From Sphingobacterium sp. LZ7M1 (GTDB lineage: Bacteria > Bacteroidota > Bacteroidia > Sphingobacteriales > Sphingobacteriaceae): a stretch of 64,000 nt of DNA. Below are positions 51,831 to 61,488 of the stretch, in pieces (positions within the stretch are counted from its first letter, which is position 1; each line of letters starts with the position of its first letter). The translations under genes and the position numbers were made by a program. The stretch is taken from NCBI RefSeq assembly GCF_024296865.1, contig NZ_CP101134.1:3596001-3660000 (forward strand), given 5' to 3'. Below the pieces are notes generated by a model. It was not told the DNA's origin. It made no database searches and saw nothing but the letters and a program-made list of their open reading frames with translations.

Positions 51831-54434
51831 ATGGCTAAATTAAATACATTTAAAAACGGTAGTGGTAGCACTGGGACTAAGAAGACGAAGAACACTACTA
51901 TTTCCTATCAAAAAAGAGCAAAAACCAAGTCTTTTGACCAATTCAACTTTTCGGAAGGTCAGAGAAAGGCTCTAAAAATATTAGGCTTATTTCTTCTTTT
52001 GCTCGCTGGTCTATTCACCGTTGCATTTGTTTCCTATTTGTTCACTTGGCAATCTGACCAAAGCTACATCGCCCAAAGCAATGGCGGATGGAGCACTTTG
52101 ATGCAAACTACCGAAGAAATCCATGATGAAACCATTGAAACACCAATCGTTCAGAATAAACTCGGAAAGTTCGGAGCCCTATTAGCCAATCAATTTATCT
52201 ATGAGTGGTTTGGCGTCGCTTCCTTTCTATTTATTTTGGTCTTATTTGTTATCGGTTACAAGTTCCTTTACAAAAGATCGATCCTTCCTGTTTGGAAAAC
52301 CGTGATCTACTCCCTTGTAGCTATTATCCTCTTGTCAATTACCCTTGGTTTCGCCCAAGATTTTATATCCAATACACCCCATATCCTTGAAGGTAAATTT
52401 GGTTTCTGGACCAACCAGATCCTAAAAAATCAAATCGGAACCGTAGGGACAGGCGGCTTGCTCGTATTTATTTTCTTGACAGCCTTGGTATTGCTGTACA
52501 ACTACGACTTAAGATTCTCATTCCAGTCCTCCAAAAAACAATTGGAAGACGAGGATGAAGAATTTGAAGAAGATGATCAAAATTATACCACGGTCAACAA
52601 TAAGATCAAGGCCAATACACAGCAAAACATCGCTACGGATACCTATGCTGTACCTGATGAGGAAGAAGAAGAAATTGGCAGTGTAGATTTCACGTCCAAC
52701 AAAGAAGAGGACAATTCGGTATCTCTTCCATTGAATGTGAATGCTATCAAGCCCAACACAAACTTTGTTGAGAACCAGGAAAAAGAAATCGAGCTCAGCA
52801 TTGATCCCCCTCCTGCTCCAGTAAAGAAATCTGAAGAGGTTGCAGAACCTGCTCTTACTGTGGAAAGAGTCATTGAAGAAAAACCGATTTCAGCCAATGA
52901 CTTAGTGGAGAAATTTGGTGAATATGATCCTAAACTCGACCTTTCAGGATACCAATACCCCGGTTTAGATCTATTGAAAGATTATGGCTCCGGTAAAATC
53001 ACGATCAACCAACAGGAGCTTGAAGCCAACAAAAACAGAATTGTTGAAACGCTTAGGAACTACAGCATTGAAATCGAACATATCAAAGCGACCATCGGAC
53101 CAACGGTGACCTTATATGAAATCATCCCAAAACCGGGCGTTCGTATTTCTAAAATCAAGAATTTGGAGGATGATATTGCCCTTAGTTTAGCAGCCTTGGG
53201 TATCCGTATCATTGCACCAATGCCGGGTAAAGGAACGATTGGTATTGAGGTACCAAGCTCCACGCCTGAAATGGTATCGATGCGTTCTATCTTGACCACC
53301 GAGAAATTCCAGAAGTCAGATATGGACTTACCTATCGCTTTAGGAAAAACCATTTCCAATGAGGTATATATTGCCGATTTGGCAAAAATGCCGCACTTAT
53401 TGGTAGCGGGTGCAACAGGCCAGGGTAAATCGGTTGGTATCAATGCGATTTTAACTTCGTTGCTTTACAAGAAGCATCCAGCCGAGTTAAAGTTTGTCCT
53501 GGTCGACCCTAAGAAAGTAGAGTTATCCTTATTCAAGAAAATCGAAAGACATTTCTTGGCAAAACTGCCTAATGAGGATGAACCAATCATCACCGACACG
53601 AAAAAAGTAATCAACACCTTAAATTCCCTTTGTATTGAAATGGATCAACGTTATGACCTATTAAAAAATGCACAGGTAAGGAATTTAAAGGAATATAATG
53701 CAAAATTTATCAATCGTCGATTAAACCCTGAGGAGGGTCATCGATTCTTACCATTTATAGTTCTTATAATTGATGAGTTTGCCGATTTGATCATGACTGC
53801 CGGTAAGGAAGTAGAAACTCCTATTGCTCGTCTTGCTCAGTTAGCCCGTGCCGTGGGTATCCACTTGGTCATTGCAACACAAAGACCTTCCGTGAATATC
53901 ATTACAGGTACCATCAAAGCTAACTTCCCAGCTCGACTTGCTTTCAGGGTACTTTCGAAAACCGACTCAAGGACCATCTTGGACAGTGGCGGTGCCGACC
54001 AATTAATTGGTCGTGGTGACATGTTGCTTGCAACAGGTAGTGACCTTATCCGTATCCAATGTGCCTTTGTCGATACACCTGAGGTGGATCAGATTTCTGA
54101 TTTCATCGGATCGCAACGTGGTTATCCATCCGCCCACCTATTACCAGAGTACATTGATGAAAATGGTGAAGGTTCCGGCTTAGCGGATTTCGACATGTCC
54201 GATAGAGACCAGTTGTTTGAAGAAGCTGCAAGGCTGATCGTCATGCATCAACAAGGCTCAACATCATTGATTCAGCGCAAATTAAAATTAGGTTATAACC
54301 GCGCTGGTAGGATCATCGATCAATTGGAAGCTGCAGGTATTGTAGGTCCTTTTGAAGGAAGTAAAGCACGCGAGGTGCTCTATCCCGATGAATACTCATT
54401 GGAACAATATTTGGAAACATTAAGAAAAGATTAA
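51831..54434 (+). CDS. ftsK: DNA translocase FtsK/SpoIIIE
   Basis: An 867-residue motor that pumps chromosomal DNA through the division septum. Four N-terminal membrane helices lie at about residues 47-70, 122-142, 155-180 and 205-225. An acidic linker (EDEDEEFEEDDQN) follows. The RecA-like motor has Walker A GATGQGKSVGIN near residue 527, Walker B FIVLIIDEFADL near residue 645, and ATQRPSVNIITG. The C-terminal gamma winged helix ends in STSLIQRKLKLGYNRAGRII. The linker is shorter than in E. coli. It is followed 3 nt later by the lolA-like gene, so the two share a transcript. Confidence 0.96.
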   Translation: MAKLNTFKNGSGSTGTKKTKNTTISYQKRAKTKSFDQFNFSEGQRKALKILGLFLLLLAGLFTVAFVSYLFTWQSDQSYIAQSNGGWSTLMQTTEEIHDETIETPIVQNKLGKFGALLANQFIYEWFGVASFLFILVLFVIGYKFLYKRSILPVWKTVIYSLVAIILLSITLGFAQDFISNTPHILEGKFGFWTNQILKNQIGTVGTGGLLVFIFLTALVLLYNYDLRFSFQSSKKQLEDEDEEFEEDDQNYTTVNNKIKANTQQNIATDTYAVPDEEEEEIGSVDFTSNKEEDNSVSLPLNVNAIKPNTNFVENQEKEIELSIDPPPAPVKKSEEVAEPALTVERVIEEKPISANDLVEKFGEYDPKLDLSGYQYPGLDLLKDYGSGKITINQQELEANKNRIVETLRNYSIEIEHIKATIGPTVTLYEIIPKPGVRISKIKNLEDDIALSLAALGIRIIAPMPGKGTIGIEVPSSTPEMVSMRSILTTEKFQKSDMDLPIALGKTISNEVYIADLAKMPHLLVAGATGQGKSVGINAILTSLLYKKHPAELKFVLVDPKKVELSLFKKIERHFLAKLPNEDEPIITDTKKVINTLNSLCIEMDQRYDLLKNAQVRNLKEYNAKFINRRLNPEEGHRFLPFIVLIIDEFADLIMTAGKEVETPIARLAQLARAVGIHLVIATQRPSVNIITGTIKANFPARLAFRVLSKTDSRTILDSGGADQLIGRGDMLLATGSDLIRIQCAFVDTPEVDQISDFIGSQRGYPSAHLLPEYIDENGEGSGLADFDMSDRDQLFEEAARLIVMHQQGSTSLIQRKLKLGYNRAGRIIDQLEAAGIVGPFEGSKAREVLYPDEYSLEQYLETLRKD

Positions 54435-54437
54435 TTA

Positions 54438-55082
54438 ATGATGATGAGATTTATCTATGTATTTGTTGCCCTATTTAGTGCAACATTAGCTTTCGGACAA
54501 AATGGTTCAACCAAGAAAATCTTGGATGAAGTGTCCCAAAAATATGATGGCTACAAAACCATTCAATCCGAATTCACTTTTAAAGCTACGCAGGCGAATG
54601 GCGAGAACTATACCGACAAAGGAAAATTGTTCCTGAACAAACCTTCCAATCAGTATAAGATTTCATTGCCTACACAGGACCTGATTTCTGATGGCAAATC
54701 CACTTGGTCCGTTCTTAAGGAAGATAAAGAAGTTCAGGTTTCTGAAGCTGACAATTCTGGACAATCCATTGGACCCAACAATATTTTCACCTTCTATAAA
54801 TCAGGATATAAATATGGAAGTTCTTCCAATCAGTCAGATGCTGCTGCTGGAAAGTTGACCGCAATTGACTTGACTCCTGAGGATGCAAAGAGTAATTATT
54901 CCAAGATCCAGGTCCGCATCAACAAGAACAAGCATATCCATGATGTAACCATCTTTGACAAATCTGGCGCTAAGTATACTTATACCATTAACGGCCTGTA
55001 TGTCAACAGCCCAATTGCTGGTTCGACTTTCCAATTTAACAAAGGAAATTACCCAGGATTTGAAGTCGTAGATTTACGTTAA
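54438..55082 (+). CDS. lolA: LolA-like outer-membrane lipoprotein carrier protein
   Basis: A 214-residue periplasmic protein with a signal peptide (ending LAFGQ, near residue 21). The body is an incomplete beta-barrel typical of LolA: YKTIQSEFTFKATQANGENY, GKLFLNKPSNQYKISLP, DGKSTWSVLKEDKEVQVSEA and FQFNKGNYPGFEVVDLR. It ferries lipoproteins between membranes, a service needed by the many lipoproteins in this window. Three ATG codons in a row open the gene; the third may be used. It shares a transcript with ftsK and is followed by a hairpin. Confidence 0.88.
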   Translation: MMMRFIYVFVALFSATLAFGQNGSTKKILDEVSQKYDGYKTIQSEFTFKATQANGENYTDKGKLFLNKPSNQYKISLPTQDLISDGKSTWSVLKEDKEVQVSEADNSGQSIGPNNIFTFYKSGYKYGSSSNQSDAAAGKLTAIDLTPEDAKSNYSKIQVRINKNKHIHDVTIFDKSGAKYTYTINGLYVNSPIAGSTFQFNKGNYPGFEVVDLR

Positions 55083-55101
55083 GAAACCAAACATTTCATA
55101 T

Positions 55102-55138
55102 AAAAAAGGCGAGTCAACCCTAGGTTGCTCGCCTTTTT
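55102..55138 (+). terminator. Terminator of ftsK-lolA
   Basis: AAAAAAGGCGAG and CTCGCCTTTTT arms, with an inner CAACC/GGTTG pair; 20 nt after the stop codon. Confidence 0.85.
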
Positions 55139-55167
55139 GCTGCATAAGCCCCCAACCATCGCAAAAA

Positions 55168-55193
55168 TAAAAAAGCCTCATTGCTGAGGCCTT
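55168..55193 (-). terminator. Terminator of the rhamnose operon
   Basis: GCCTCA-TTGC-TGAGGC. On the minus strand it runs into six T; 40 nt after the rhaB stop codon. Confidence 0.8.
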
Positions 55194-55232
55194 CTTATAC
55201 TTATTCTAAAAAATTATAATGAAAATTCTAAA

Positions 55233-56588
55233 CTATGCCCGAAAGAACCGCAGCTCGATCAGGTCATTTGGTACAGGCAAGGTATTCCAATGTTCATGAA
55301 TGGCTAGGGCTGCTCCTACAGCCGTGGCCTGCGCCATAGATGCAGCATAAACTTCTACCTGCGGATACTCCTTGGCCAACAGGTTCATATAGATAGAATT
55401 CTTGCTGAATCCTCCATCCACAAAGACCCTACTGATCTTTCCTTGATCCATGATCAAATTGGTCGATCGTACCTGCGCCTTCACCAGGTGCAACATAAAG
55501 GAATGGTAGGCCTCTTTATAGTCCTTAAATTGATTTAGATCCAGTTTTGAGAAGGCATCCAATTCATCCGAAGTCTCTTTCTTTTTTAAGGCCTCTATTA
55601 AATTCCAATCAATATCCATATTCCTGAATTTTGCTGTCGTAACAGCAAAATGATCTGCAATTCGTTTGGATTGCACATCATGTTCATGTCCTGCAAACAG
55701 TCGCGAAGCTTTGACAGGATCACCTGCATAAGACAGGTAAAATAAACAATCCTGCTCCAACTCTGATTTAGTCAGTGGACTATGGTTGAAGGGATTCAAA
55801 GAGATACACCAGGTTCCTGTAGAGATCAAAACGAATGGCTCATGAAAATTCAACAGGTACGGAATCAAGGCCGATGAACTATCATGAAGGCCAGAACCGA
55901 TCACAAAAGTACTTCCCGGAAAATTTGCTGAGAACACTTCATCCGCTTCCACTACCGGAGCCAATTTTTCATCAATGCCATTATCCTTTACCCATTGGTG
56001 ATAATCCTGCTTATGGTAATCCCAAAGAGCTGTATGGCAGCCAATGCTCGTCTTATCCGAATAGAGCTTGCCAGAAAGCAAGAAACTGAGGTATTGTGGC
56101 AGATGCAGTGCACAATGGATCTCTTTGAAGACCTGAGGCCTTTCTTTCTTCACCCGAAACAATTGCAGACCGGAGTTTAAACTCCCTAAATCTGGCGATG
56201 CCGTATCTAAACTGAATTTTTCCAAACCCCCGTATTGATTATGGAGTTCGTCTTTCAGTTCCTGGGGATAGGCTTTCAAATAATTGTACAGTGGAGTCAG
56301 CGGTTGTCCATCCTCTTTGATCAGAACAAAGCTTGCTCCATAGGAAGTAAAGTTGATTGCTTTAACTTCAAATTCTGTTTTACGGAAAATCTCATGTAGC
56401 GAATCAAACACGGAAAGCCTCAAGCTTTCAATATTTTCACATGGATCTCCATCCTCATCGACCGTTTCTAAAAAACGTGCTGATTTTTCAAAGACGATCT
56501 GATAATGTTCATCAAATAAGAACAATTTTTTGTTCGTTTTGCCAACATCAAAAATGGCAACAACAGGTATACGTTCTTTTTGTCCCAT
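55233..56588 (-). CDS. rhaB: Rhamnulokinase (FGGY family)
   Basis: A 451-residue sugar kinase that phosphorylates L-rhamnulose. The N-terminal ATPase motif is VVAIFDVGKTNKKLFLFD (residues 9-26) and the adenosine-binding end is RVFVDGGFSKNSIYMNLLA. The middle SYGASFVLIKEDGQPLTPLYN and GSGLHDSSSALIPYL are FGGY hallmarks. It is the last gene of the rha operon, 8 nt after the isomerase gene. Substrate assignment rests mainly on the neighbours. Confidence 0.88.
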   Translation of the reverse strand: MGQKERIPVVAIFDVGKTNKKLFLFDEHYQIVFEKSARFLETVDEDGDPCENIESLRLSVFDSLHEIFRKTEFEVKAINFTSYGASFVLIKEDGQPLTPLYNYLKAYPQELKDELHNQYGGLEKFSLDTASPDLGSLNSGLQLFRVKKERPQVFKEIHCALHLPQYLSFLLSGKLYSDKTSIGCHTALWDYHKQDYHQWVKDNGIDEKLAPVVEADEVFSANFPGSTFVIGSGLHDSSSALIPYLLNFHEPFVLISTGTWCISLNPFNHSPLTKSELEQDCLFYLSYAGDPVKASRLFAGHEHDVQSKRIADHFAVTTAKFRNMDIDWNLIEALKKKETSDELDAFSKLDLNQFKDYKEAYHSFMLHLVKAQVRSTNLIMDQGKISRVFVDGGFSKNSIYMNLLAKEYPQVEVYAASMAQATAVGAALAIHEHWNTLPVPNDLIELRFFRA

Positions 56589-56596
56589 TTATTTTT

Positions 56597-57871
56597 TTAT
56601 AATCCCGTAGCAACTGAATTTTCACCTCTTTCTTTCACTAATTGATCCCTAACAGCTAGTTCATCGAACATTTGTAGTGGATCCAATGCAGCTCCAGACC
56701 GTAATCTTGCTTCAGCTACTATCGGTCGGACATCTGTGCGGAATGCGTCCTGCAAGATGTTCTGTGCTTTAACGATATCATTATTTTGTTGAGCCGCTTT
56801 CAATGCTTCTCGGTCTACCAAAAGCGCTTGCGCATAGGCAATCAAGATTGCTTCAACGGATTGCAATAAATCAATCAATGGATCTTTCAAGTTATGCGAA
56901 GCATCGATCATCCAACCTAAATCACTGACATGGTCCATCCCTCGGGCATCCATACCCTCCACCAACTCACTGAAGATCAAGAAGAGTTGGTAAGGCTTAA
57001 TTGCCCCAGCAGTGAGGTCATCATCAGCATATTTACTATCATTGAAATGGAAACCACCTAATTTTCCTTCCATCAGCAATAAAGAAACAATCTGCTCAAT
57101 ATTGGCATTAGGAAGATGATGGCCCAGATCAACCAGCGTATATGCCTTAGGTCCCAACTTTGTAGCCAATAGCAAAGATTGCCCCCAATCTCCAATGGTC
57201 ATCGAATAAAAGAAAGGTTCAAAGGCTTTATACTCCACAAACAATTTCCAATCCGCCGGCAGATGGGCATAGATCTCTTTCAGACTTTCCAAGGTATTTT
57301 GAAAAGCTTCCCGAAAGTTCAATTGACCTGGAAAGGATGAACCATCCGCCAACCATACTGTCAGCGCCTTCGACCCTAACGCTATTCCATGGTCAATAAC
57401 CTCTTTATTATGGGCAACAGCCTGTTTCCTGACCTTCGGATCCACATGCTGCAAAGAGCCATGCTTATAGCTTAATGCTTGACCTTTCTGGTCCTGAAAG
57501 GTATTGGAATTTACCGCATCAAATTTTAGGTCAAAGGAAGCTGCCAGATCCCTGATCTTTTGGGAATCTTGAGGGATATCCCAAGGAATATGCAATGAAA
57601 TGGCACCACTTGACCGATTTAAGGCATGTAATAAACCTACGTCCTCAATCTTTTCCTCCAAAGTCCCAGGCTCACCCTTACCACTAAACCTCCCGAAACG
57701 GGTACCTCCCGTTCCCAGAGCCCAACTAGGAATGGCAACCTGAAACTTTTCAAGCTTCGATACAATAGCTTCAATCCCTTGAATATCTTCTTTCAGAAAT
57801 TGGAAAGCACGCTGATGCCTACTTTCCAATTTCCTATTGTGCTCTTCAATCTGTTCTTTCGCAATTCTCAT
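56597..57871 (-). CDS. rhaI: L-rhamnose isomerase (TIM-barrel sugar isomerase, RhaI type)
   Basis: A 424-residue xylose-isomerase-like enzyme converting L-rhamnose to L-rhamnulose. Visible features are the PSWALGTGGTRFGRF opening, the metal and substrate residues in ALTVWLADGSSFPGQ, WKLFVEYKAFEPFFYS, YTLVDLGHHLPNANIEQIV and GGFHFNDSKYADDDLT. This is the RhaI/RhaL form found in Pseudomonas and Bacillus-like organisms rather than the E. coli RhaA form. It lies between the fused aldolase gene (30 nt) and rhaB (8 nt). Confidence 0.93.
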   Translation of the reverse strand: MRIAKEQIEEHNRKLESRHQRAFQFLKEDIQGIEAIVSKLEKFQVAIPSWALGTGGTRFGRFSGKGEPGTLEEKIEDVGLLHALNRSSGAISLHIPWDIPQDSQKIRDLAASFDLKFDAVNSNTFQDQKGQALSYKHGSLQHVDPKVRKQAVAHNKEVIDHGIALGSKALTVWLADGSSFPGQLNFREAFQNTLESLKEIYAHLPADWKLFVEYKAFEPFFYSMTIGDWGQSLLLATKLGPKAYTLVDLGHHLPNANIEQIVSLLLMEGKLGGFHFNDSKYADDDLTAGAIKPYQLFLIFSELVEGMDARGMDHVSDLGWMIDASHNLKDPLIDLLQSVEAILIAYAQALLVDREALKAAQQNNDIVKAQNILQDAFRTDVRPIVAEARLRSGAALDPLQMFDELAVRDQLVKERGENSVATGL

Positions 57872-57901
57872 CGTATCTGCTTTATGTTATTGAAACGGCC
57901 C

Positions 57902-60010
57902 TTATCTCACAAAGGCCATGGCAACTCCACCATCTACATTCAGTACATTCCCTGTTGATTTGTTCAACAGACCGCCAACAAAGGCAAAACATGCATTGGC
58001 AATATCTTCCGGCAAGATCACCTCATTTAATAAAGTTCGTTTCGCATAGAAAGCCGGCAACTCTTCAACAGATATACCATAGGCTTTTGCTCTTCCTTCG
58101 GCCCATCCTCCGGCCCAGATATTACTGTCCGAAATAACCGCATCTGGATTTACCACGTTGACCCTGATCTTGTCTGGACCTAACTCTGCGGCATTTAAGC
58201 GACTAAGGTGTAATTGGCTGGCCTTGGCACTGCCATATCCGGCATTGTTTGGTCCACTTACCAACGCATTCTTACTCACAATATTGAGGATATCCCCGCC
58301 TACTCCTTGAGCTTTCATGACATGTACAGCTTGTTGAGTGACATAAAACTGTCCCTTCACCAACACATCGTATAATAGATCAAGATCCTTTGTACTATGG
58401 TCCTCAATGGTTTTTGAAATCGATAGCCCAGCATTGTTTACTACGATGTCAATACCTGCGTAATTTAAACATGCTTTTTCAAATGCGACTTTGATCTGCT
58501 CTTCATTGGTTACATCTAAAGGTACAGAGACTACATTGTCATTTCCAAAAGCAGCTTCAAATTCTTTTTTTGCACCAGCCAATCGTTCAGCATTTAAGTC
58601 ATTCAGTACAATGACAGCACCTTCTTCTGCAAATTTCTTGGCTATAGCCTTGCCTATACCGCCGGCACTACCTGTCACCAAGGCAATCCTTCCCGATAAG
58701 GCTTTCGGTTTCGGCATACGCTGTAATTTAGCTTCCTCAAGCAGCCAATATTCAATATTGAAAGCTTCTTGTCTAGGCAAGGATGTATATTCACTTACCG
58801 CCTCTGAACCTTTCATCACATTGATCGCATTGGTATAGAACTCCGCTGCTACCCTTGCTGTTTGTTTGTCTTTCGCAAAGGCAAACATCCCTACACCCGG
58901 ATAAATGATGATCACCGGATTTCTATCCCTGATCGCTGGGCTGTTCGGGTGTTTACAGGTTTCATAATATTCCGTATACATGGCCCTATAATCCTCAAAC
59001 AGGGGAGCAAGTTTCTCCTTCAATGCTTTTACATCATTCAAGTCCTCATCTTTGTCCAGGTTCAGGATCAATGGCTGTATCTTGGTTCTCAAGAAATGAT
59101 CTGGACAGCTGGTACCTAATGGTGCCAATTTCTCCAGATCATTGGAGTTGATGTATTCCAGTACACGGTGGTCATCTGTGAAATGACCAATCATGTGGCG
59201 TTCACTGGAACAGAACCCTCTTAAAATAGGCGCTATTTTAGCCGCCTGTACTTGTCTTCCTTTAGGATCCAGACTTTCTACTTTCTGCCCCCCAAATATT
59301 GCTCTGTTCTTACCGTAGTTTTCTTCCAGGTAATTCGCACAAGCTTCAATCACATCCAAGGAATTGATATAGCAATCCTTTGCATTGTCGCCCCAGGTAA
59401 ATAGACCATGGGAACCCAACATGATGCCGCGGATGCCCGGATTTTCTTCCAGACATTCACGCAATTGCAATCCAAGGTCAAAGCCTGGTTTTTGCCAATC
59501 CACCCAACCAATGGTCCCGTTAAAGAGCTCATGGGTAATTTTCTTGCCATCCTTGGCTGCCGCGATGGCAATCGCTGCATCGGGGTGAAGATGATCAATA
59601 TGTTTGAATGGTAAAAATCCATGTAATGGGGTATCGATTGAAGGTGCTTTCGACGCTAGATCAAAAATGCAGTGATTGAACAGTTCAACCATCTCATCTT
59701 CATGTTCTATCCCTCGGTACACTTTTTCAAGATCCCGTAGCCTATCTACATATAAAGCAGCTAGTCCGGACTTCTTCAATGTTCCTATATCCCCTCCTGA
59801 ACCTTTGATCCACATAACCTCTACTTCCTCTCCGGTCAAGGGGTCTTTATCCATTACCTTGCAAGAGGTATTTCCTCCGCCGTAATTGGTAATCCTTAAA
59901 TCCGATCCTAAAATGTTAGAACGGTATAATAACAGAGCTACCTCATCACCCGCAAGCTGTTGAGCGTACTCATCGTCCCATAAATAATTAACGTGTTTGT
60001 ATGTTCTCAC
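57902..60010 (-). CDS. rhaEW: Fused rhamnulose-1-phosphate aldolase / L-lactaldehyde dehydrogenase (SDR)
   Basis: A 702-residue bifunctional enzyme. The N-terminal part (about 1-420) is a class II aldolase with zinc ligands in TPLHGFLPFKHIDHLHPDA and GSHGLFTWGDN; it splits rhamnulose 1-phosphate to dihydroxyacetone phosphate and L-lactaldehyde. The C-terminal part (about 437-700) is a short-chain dehydrogenase with LVTGSAGGIGKAIAKKFAEE, NNAG and the catalytic Tyr-Lys in AGYGSAKASQ. It would oxidise the lactaldehyde to lactate. The same fusion is known in Bacillus subtilis (RhaEW) and others. It is second in the operon, 20 nt after rhaT. Confidence 0.93.
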   Translation of the reverse strand: MRTYKHVNYLWDDEYAQQLAGDEVALLLYRSNILGSDLRITNYGGGNTSCKVMDKDPLTGEEVEVMWIKGSGGDIGTLKKSGLAALYVDRLRDLEKVYRGIEHEDEMVELFNHCIFDLASKAPSIDTPLHGFLPFKHIDHLHPDAAIAIAAAKDGKKITHELFNGTIGWVDWQKPGFDLGLQLRECLEENPGIRGIMLGSHGLFTWGDNAKDCYINSLDVIEACANYLEENYGKNRAIFGGQKVESLDPKGRQVQAAKIAPILRGFCSSERHMIGHFTDDHRVLEYINSNDLEKLAPLGTSCPDHFLRTKIQPLILNLDKDEDLNDVKALKEKLAPLFEDYRAMYTEYYETCKHPNSPAIRDRNPVIIIYPGVGMFAFAKDKQTARVAAEFYTNAINVMKGSEAVSEYTSLPRQEAFNIEYWLLEEAKLQRMPKPKALSGRIALVTGSAGGIGKAIAKKFAEEGAVIVLNDLNAERLAGAKKEFEAAFGNDNVVSVPLDVTNEEQIKVAFEKACLNYAGIDIVVNNAGLSISKTIEDHSTKDLDLLYDVLVKGQFYVTQQAVHVMKAQGVGGDILNIVSKNALVSGPNNAGYGSAKASQLHLSRLNAAELGPDKIRVNVVNPDAVISDSNIWAGGWAEGRAKAYGISVEELPAFYAKRTLLNEVILPEDIANACFAFVGGLLNKSTGNVLNVDGGVAMAFVR

Positions 60011-60030
60011 AGTTATATGTATTTAGTTTA

Positions 60031-61104
60031 TTATTCTAATGTTTTCGCAAATCCCACTATACAAATCGACAGAATGATAGTGGCTATTCCAGCTATGATC
60101 GCTGTATATGTTGGTTTACTAACTCCTTTCCATTCTTTGAGGGCAATTCCCCAAGCATTGGAAATCAAAATGATAAAGGCCATGTGCAGGATCCATGAAC
60201 TCGCACCATTGCCCAATCTACTTTCGCCCATCCCATAGAAAAAGAACTGCAGGTACCAAGTCGTCCCGGCTATGGCACAGAGCAAAAAATTCTTTCCAAT
60301 TGGCGTATCCCTTTTCGTATAATCTACAAACGAATGGTTCTTGATCAATAGGTACAGGCACCATAAAAAATTTGTGCTGAATCCACCCCAGAGGATTACG
60401 ATATAGGTTACATTGTTTTGGTATAAAAACTCACCTTGACCTGGATGGGCAGACTTCCATAAATTATTGGCAACTTCTGCCATGGGTTTGCCGGATTCTA
60501 TTCCAAAATTAAAACAGGCACTCAAAACCCCAGATACGATAGCGACAATGATCCCTAACCCAAAATTATAGTCTGCCTTCGCTTCTGATCCCAAGGCTCC
60601 CAAACTTCTTTCCTTTAGCACACCTGCCTTCCCACATAAATAGATCCCAACCACACAGACCAACAGGCCAACCATCACACAGATTCCAGCGTTCTCCGTA
60701 AAGAAATAATCAATGCCATGCTTCCCCTCGGTCCTATTGAAGAAATAATATATGGCCGGCATCAGGGAACCAAAGACCATACTCAGTCCCAGAATCACAC
60801 TGCTCCCCAAGGAAACCCCTAAATATCTCACCCCTAGACCATAGGTCAACCCTCCTATTCCCCATAATATACCAAACAGAAAAGTATATCCTAAAATATG
60901 GTTTCCTGTATTGCTGATGATATCCCAAAAATTGGGAATTGTCAGCCATGCTGCAATCGGAGGAACAATGATCCAAGAGAACAAACCACCTAAAATCCAC
61001 ATTGCCTCCCAAGACCAGCCCTTTACTTTCTTAAACGGAACGTAAAAACTACCAGACGCAAAGCCACCAATAAAATGAAATATTACTCCTGCTAATGCAT
61101 TCAT
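60031..61104 (-). CDS. rhaT: L-rhamnose/H+ symporter
   Basis: A 357-residue inner-membrane permease with ten predicted helices. The opening IFHFIGGFASGSFYVPFKKV is the RhaT family signature, with the following GWSWEAMWILGGLFSWIIVP. Length fits the family (about 345). It is the first gene of the rha operon; the other three catabolic genes follow with gaps of 8-30 nt. No local rhamnose regulator gene is in the window. A Crp-like palindrome and a -7-like box lie upstream. Confidence 0.94.
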   Translation of the reverse strand: MNALAGVIFHFIGGFASGSFYVPFKKVKGWSWEAMWILGGLFSWIIVPPIAAWLTIPNFWDIISNTGNHILGYTFLFGILWGIGGLTYGLGVRYLGVSLGSSVILGLSMVFGSLMPAIYYFFNRTEGKHGIDYFFTENAGICVMVGLLVCVVGIYLCGKAGVLKERSLGALGSEAKADYNFGLGIIVAIVSGVLSACFNFGIESGKPMAEVANNLWKSAHPGQGEFLYQNNVTYIVILWGGFSTNFLWCLYLLIKNHSFVDYTKRDTPIGKNFLLCAIAGTTWYLQFFFYGMGESRLGNGASSWILHMAFIILISNAWGIALKEWKGVSKPTYTAIIAGIATIILSICIVGFAKTLE

Positions 61105-61141
61105 ACGTGATCAAAAAGTGATTTAGGTTTTTAAGTTATTC

Positions 61142-61207
61142 CGAAGATATTTTATTTCTTTCATTCAACTGTTATGCACTGTCATGCTGTATGTAACTTA
61201 AGTCACA
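61142..61207 (-). promoter_or_regulatory. rhaT operon control region with a Crp-like palindrome
   Basis: TGTAAC-TTAA-GTCACA (61192-61207) is a near-perfect inverted repeat of Crp/Fnr form. Minus-strand TATCTTCG (61149-61142) is one base from TAnnTTTG. The palindrome would be centred about 60-64 nt upstream of the transcription start, a usual place for Crp-type activators. Confidence 0.5.
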
Positions 61208-61378
61208 TATCTTCACTGAAACTTTAAATAAAAGATTAAAAAGGTTAATGTTTTTTCAGATTTTGTACTGTAAAAACATTTTATACAATAATCATAATAC
61301 AGCAGCCAATCTATCTAATAACAAATTAAATGATATAATCTTAACCGAAATTGGGAGGAGTGTTTCAGATACATACGT

Positions 61379-61423
61379 TTTGAACCAGGATGGAAGGGAT
61401 GAGAGGATGGACCAAGATCAGAC
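61379..61423 (+). repeat. 45-bp repeat, copy C (one unit)
   Basis: TTTGAACCAGGATGGAAGGG at the start and GGATGGACCAAGATC later follow the consensus of copies A and B without gaps. Confidence 0.8.
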
Positions 61424-61488
61424 CGTCTGCCGAAAGGATTGAAACTTATCGGAATATTGCATAAATAAGGTTTTACTGATTTAACGGG

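Noticed and set aside
61248..61442. 64-codon open frame over copy C of the 45-bp repeat
   Set aside because: The only similarity is to the repeat itself; the rest is low-complexity AT-rich sequence.
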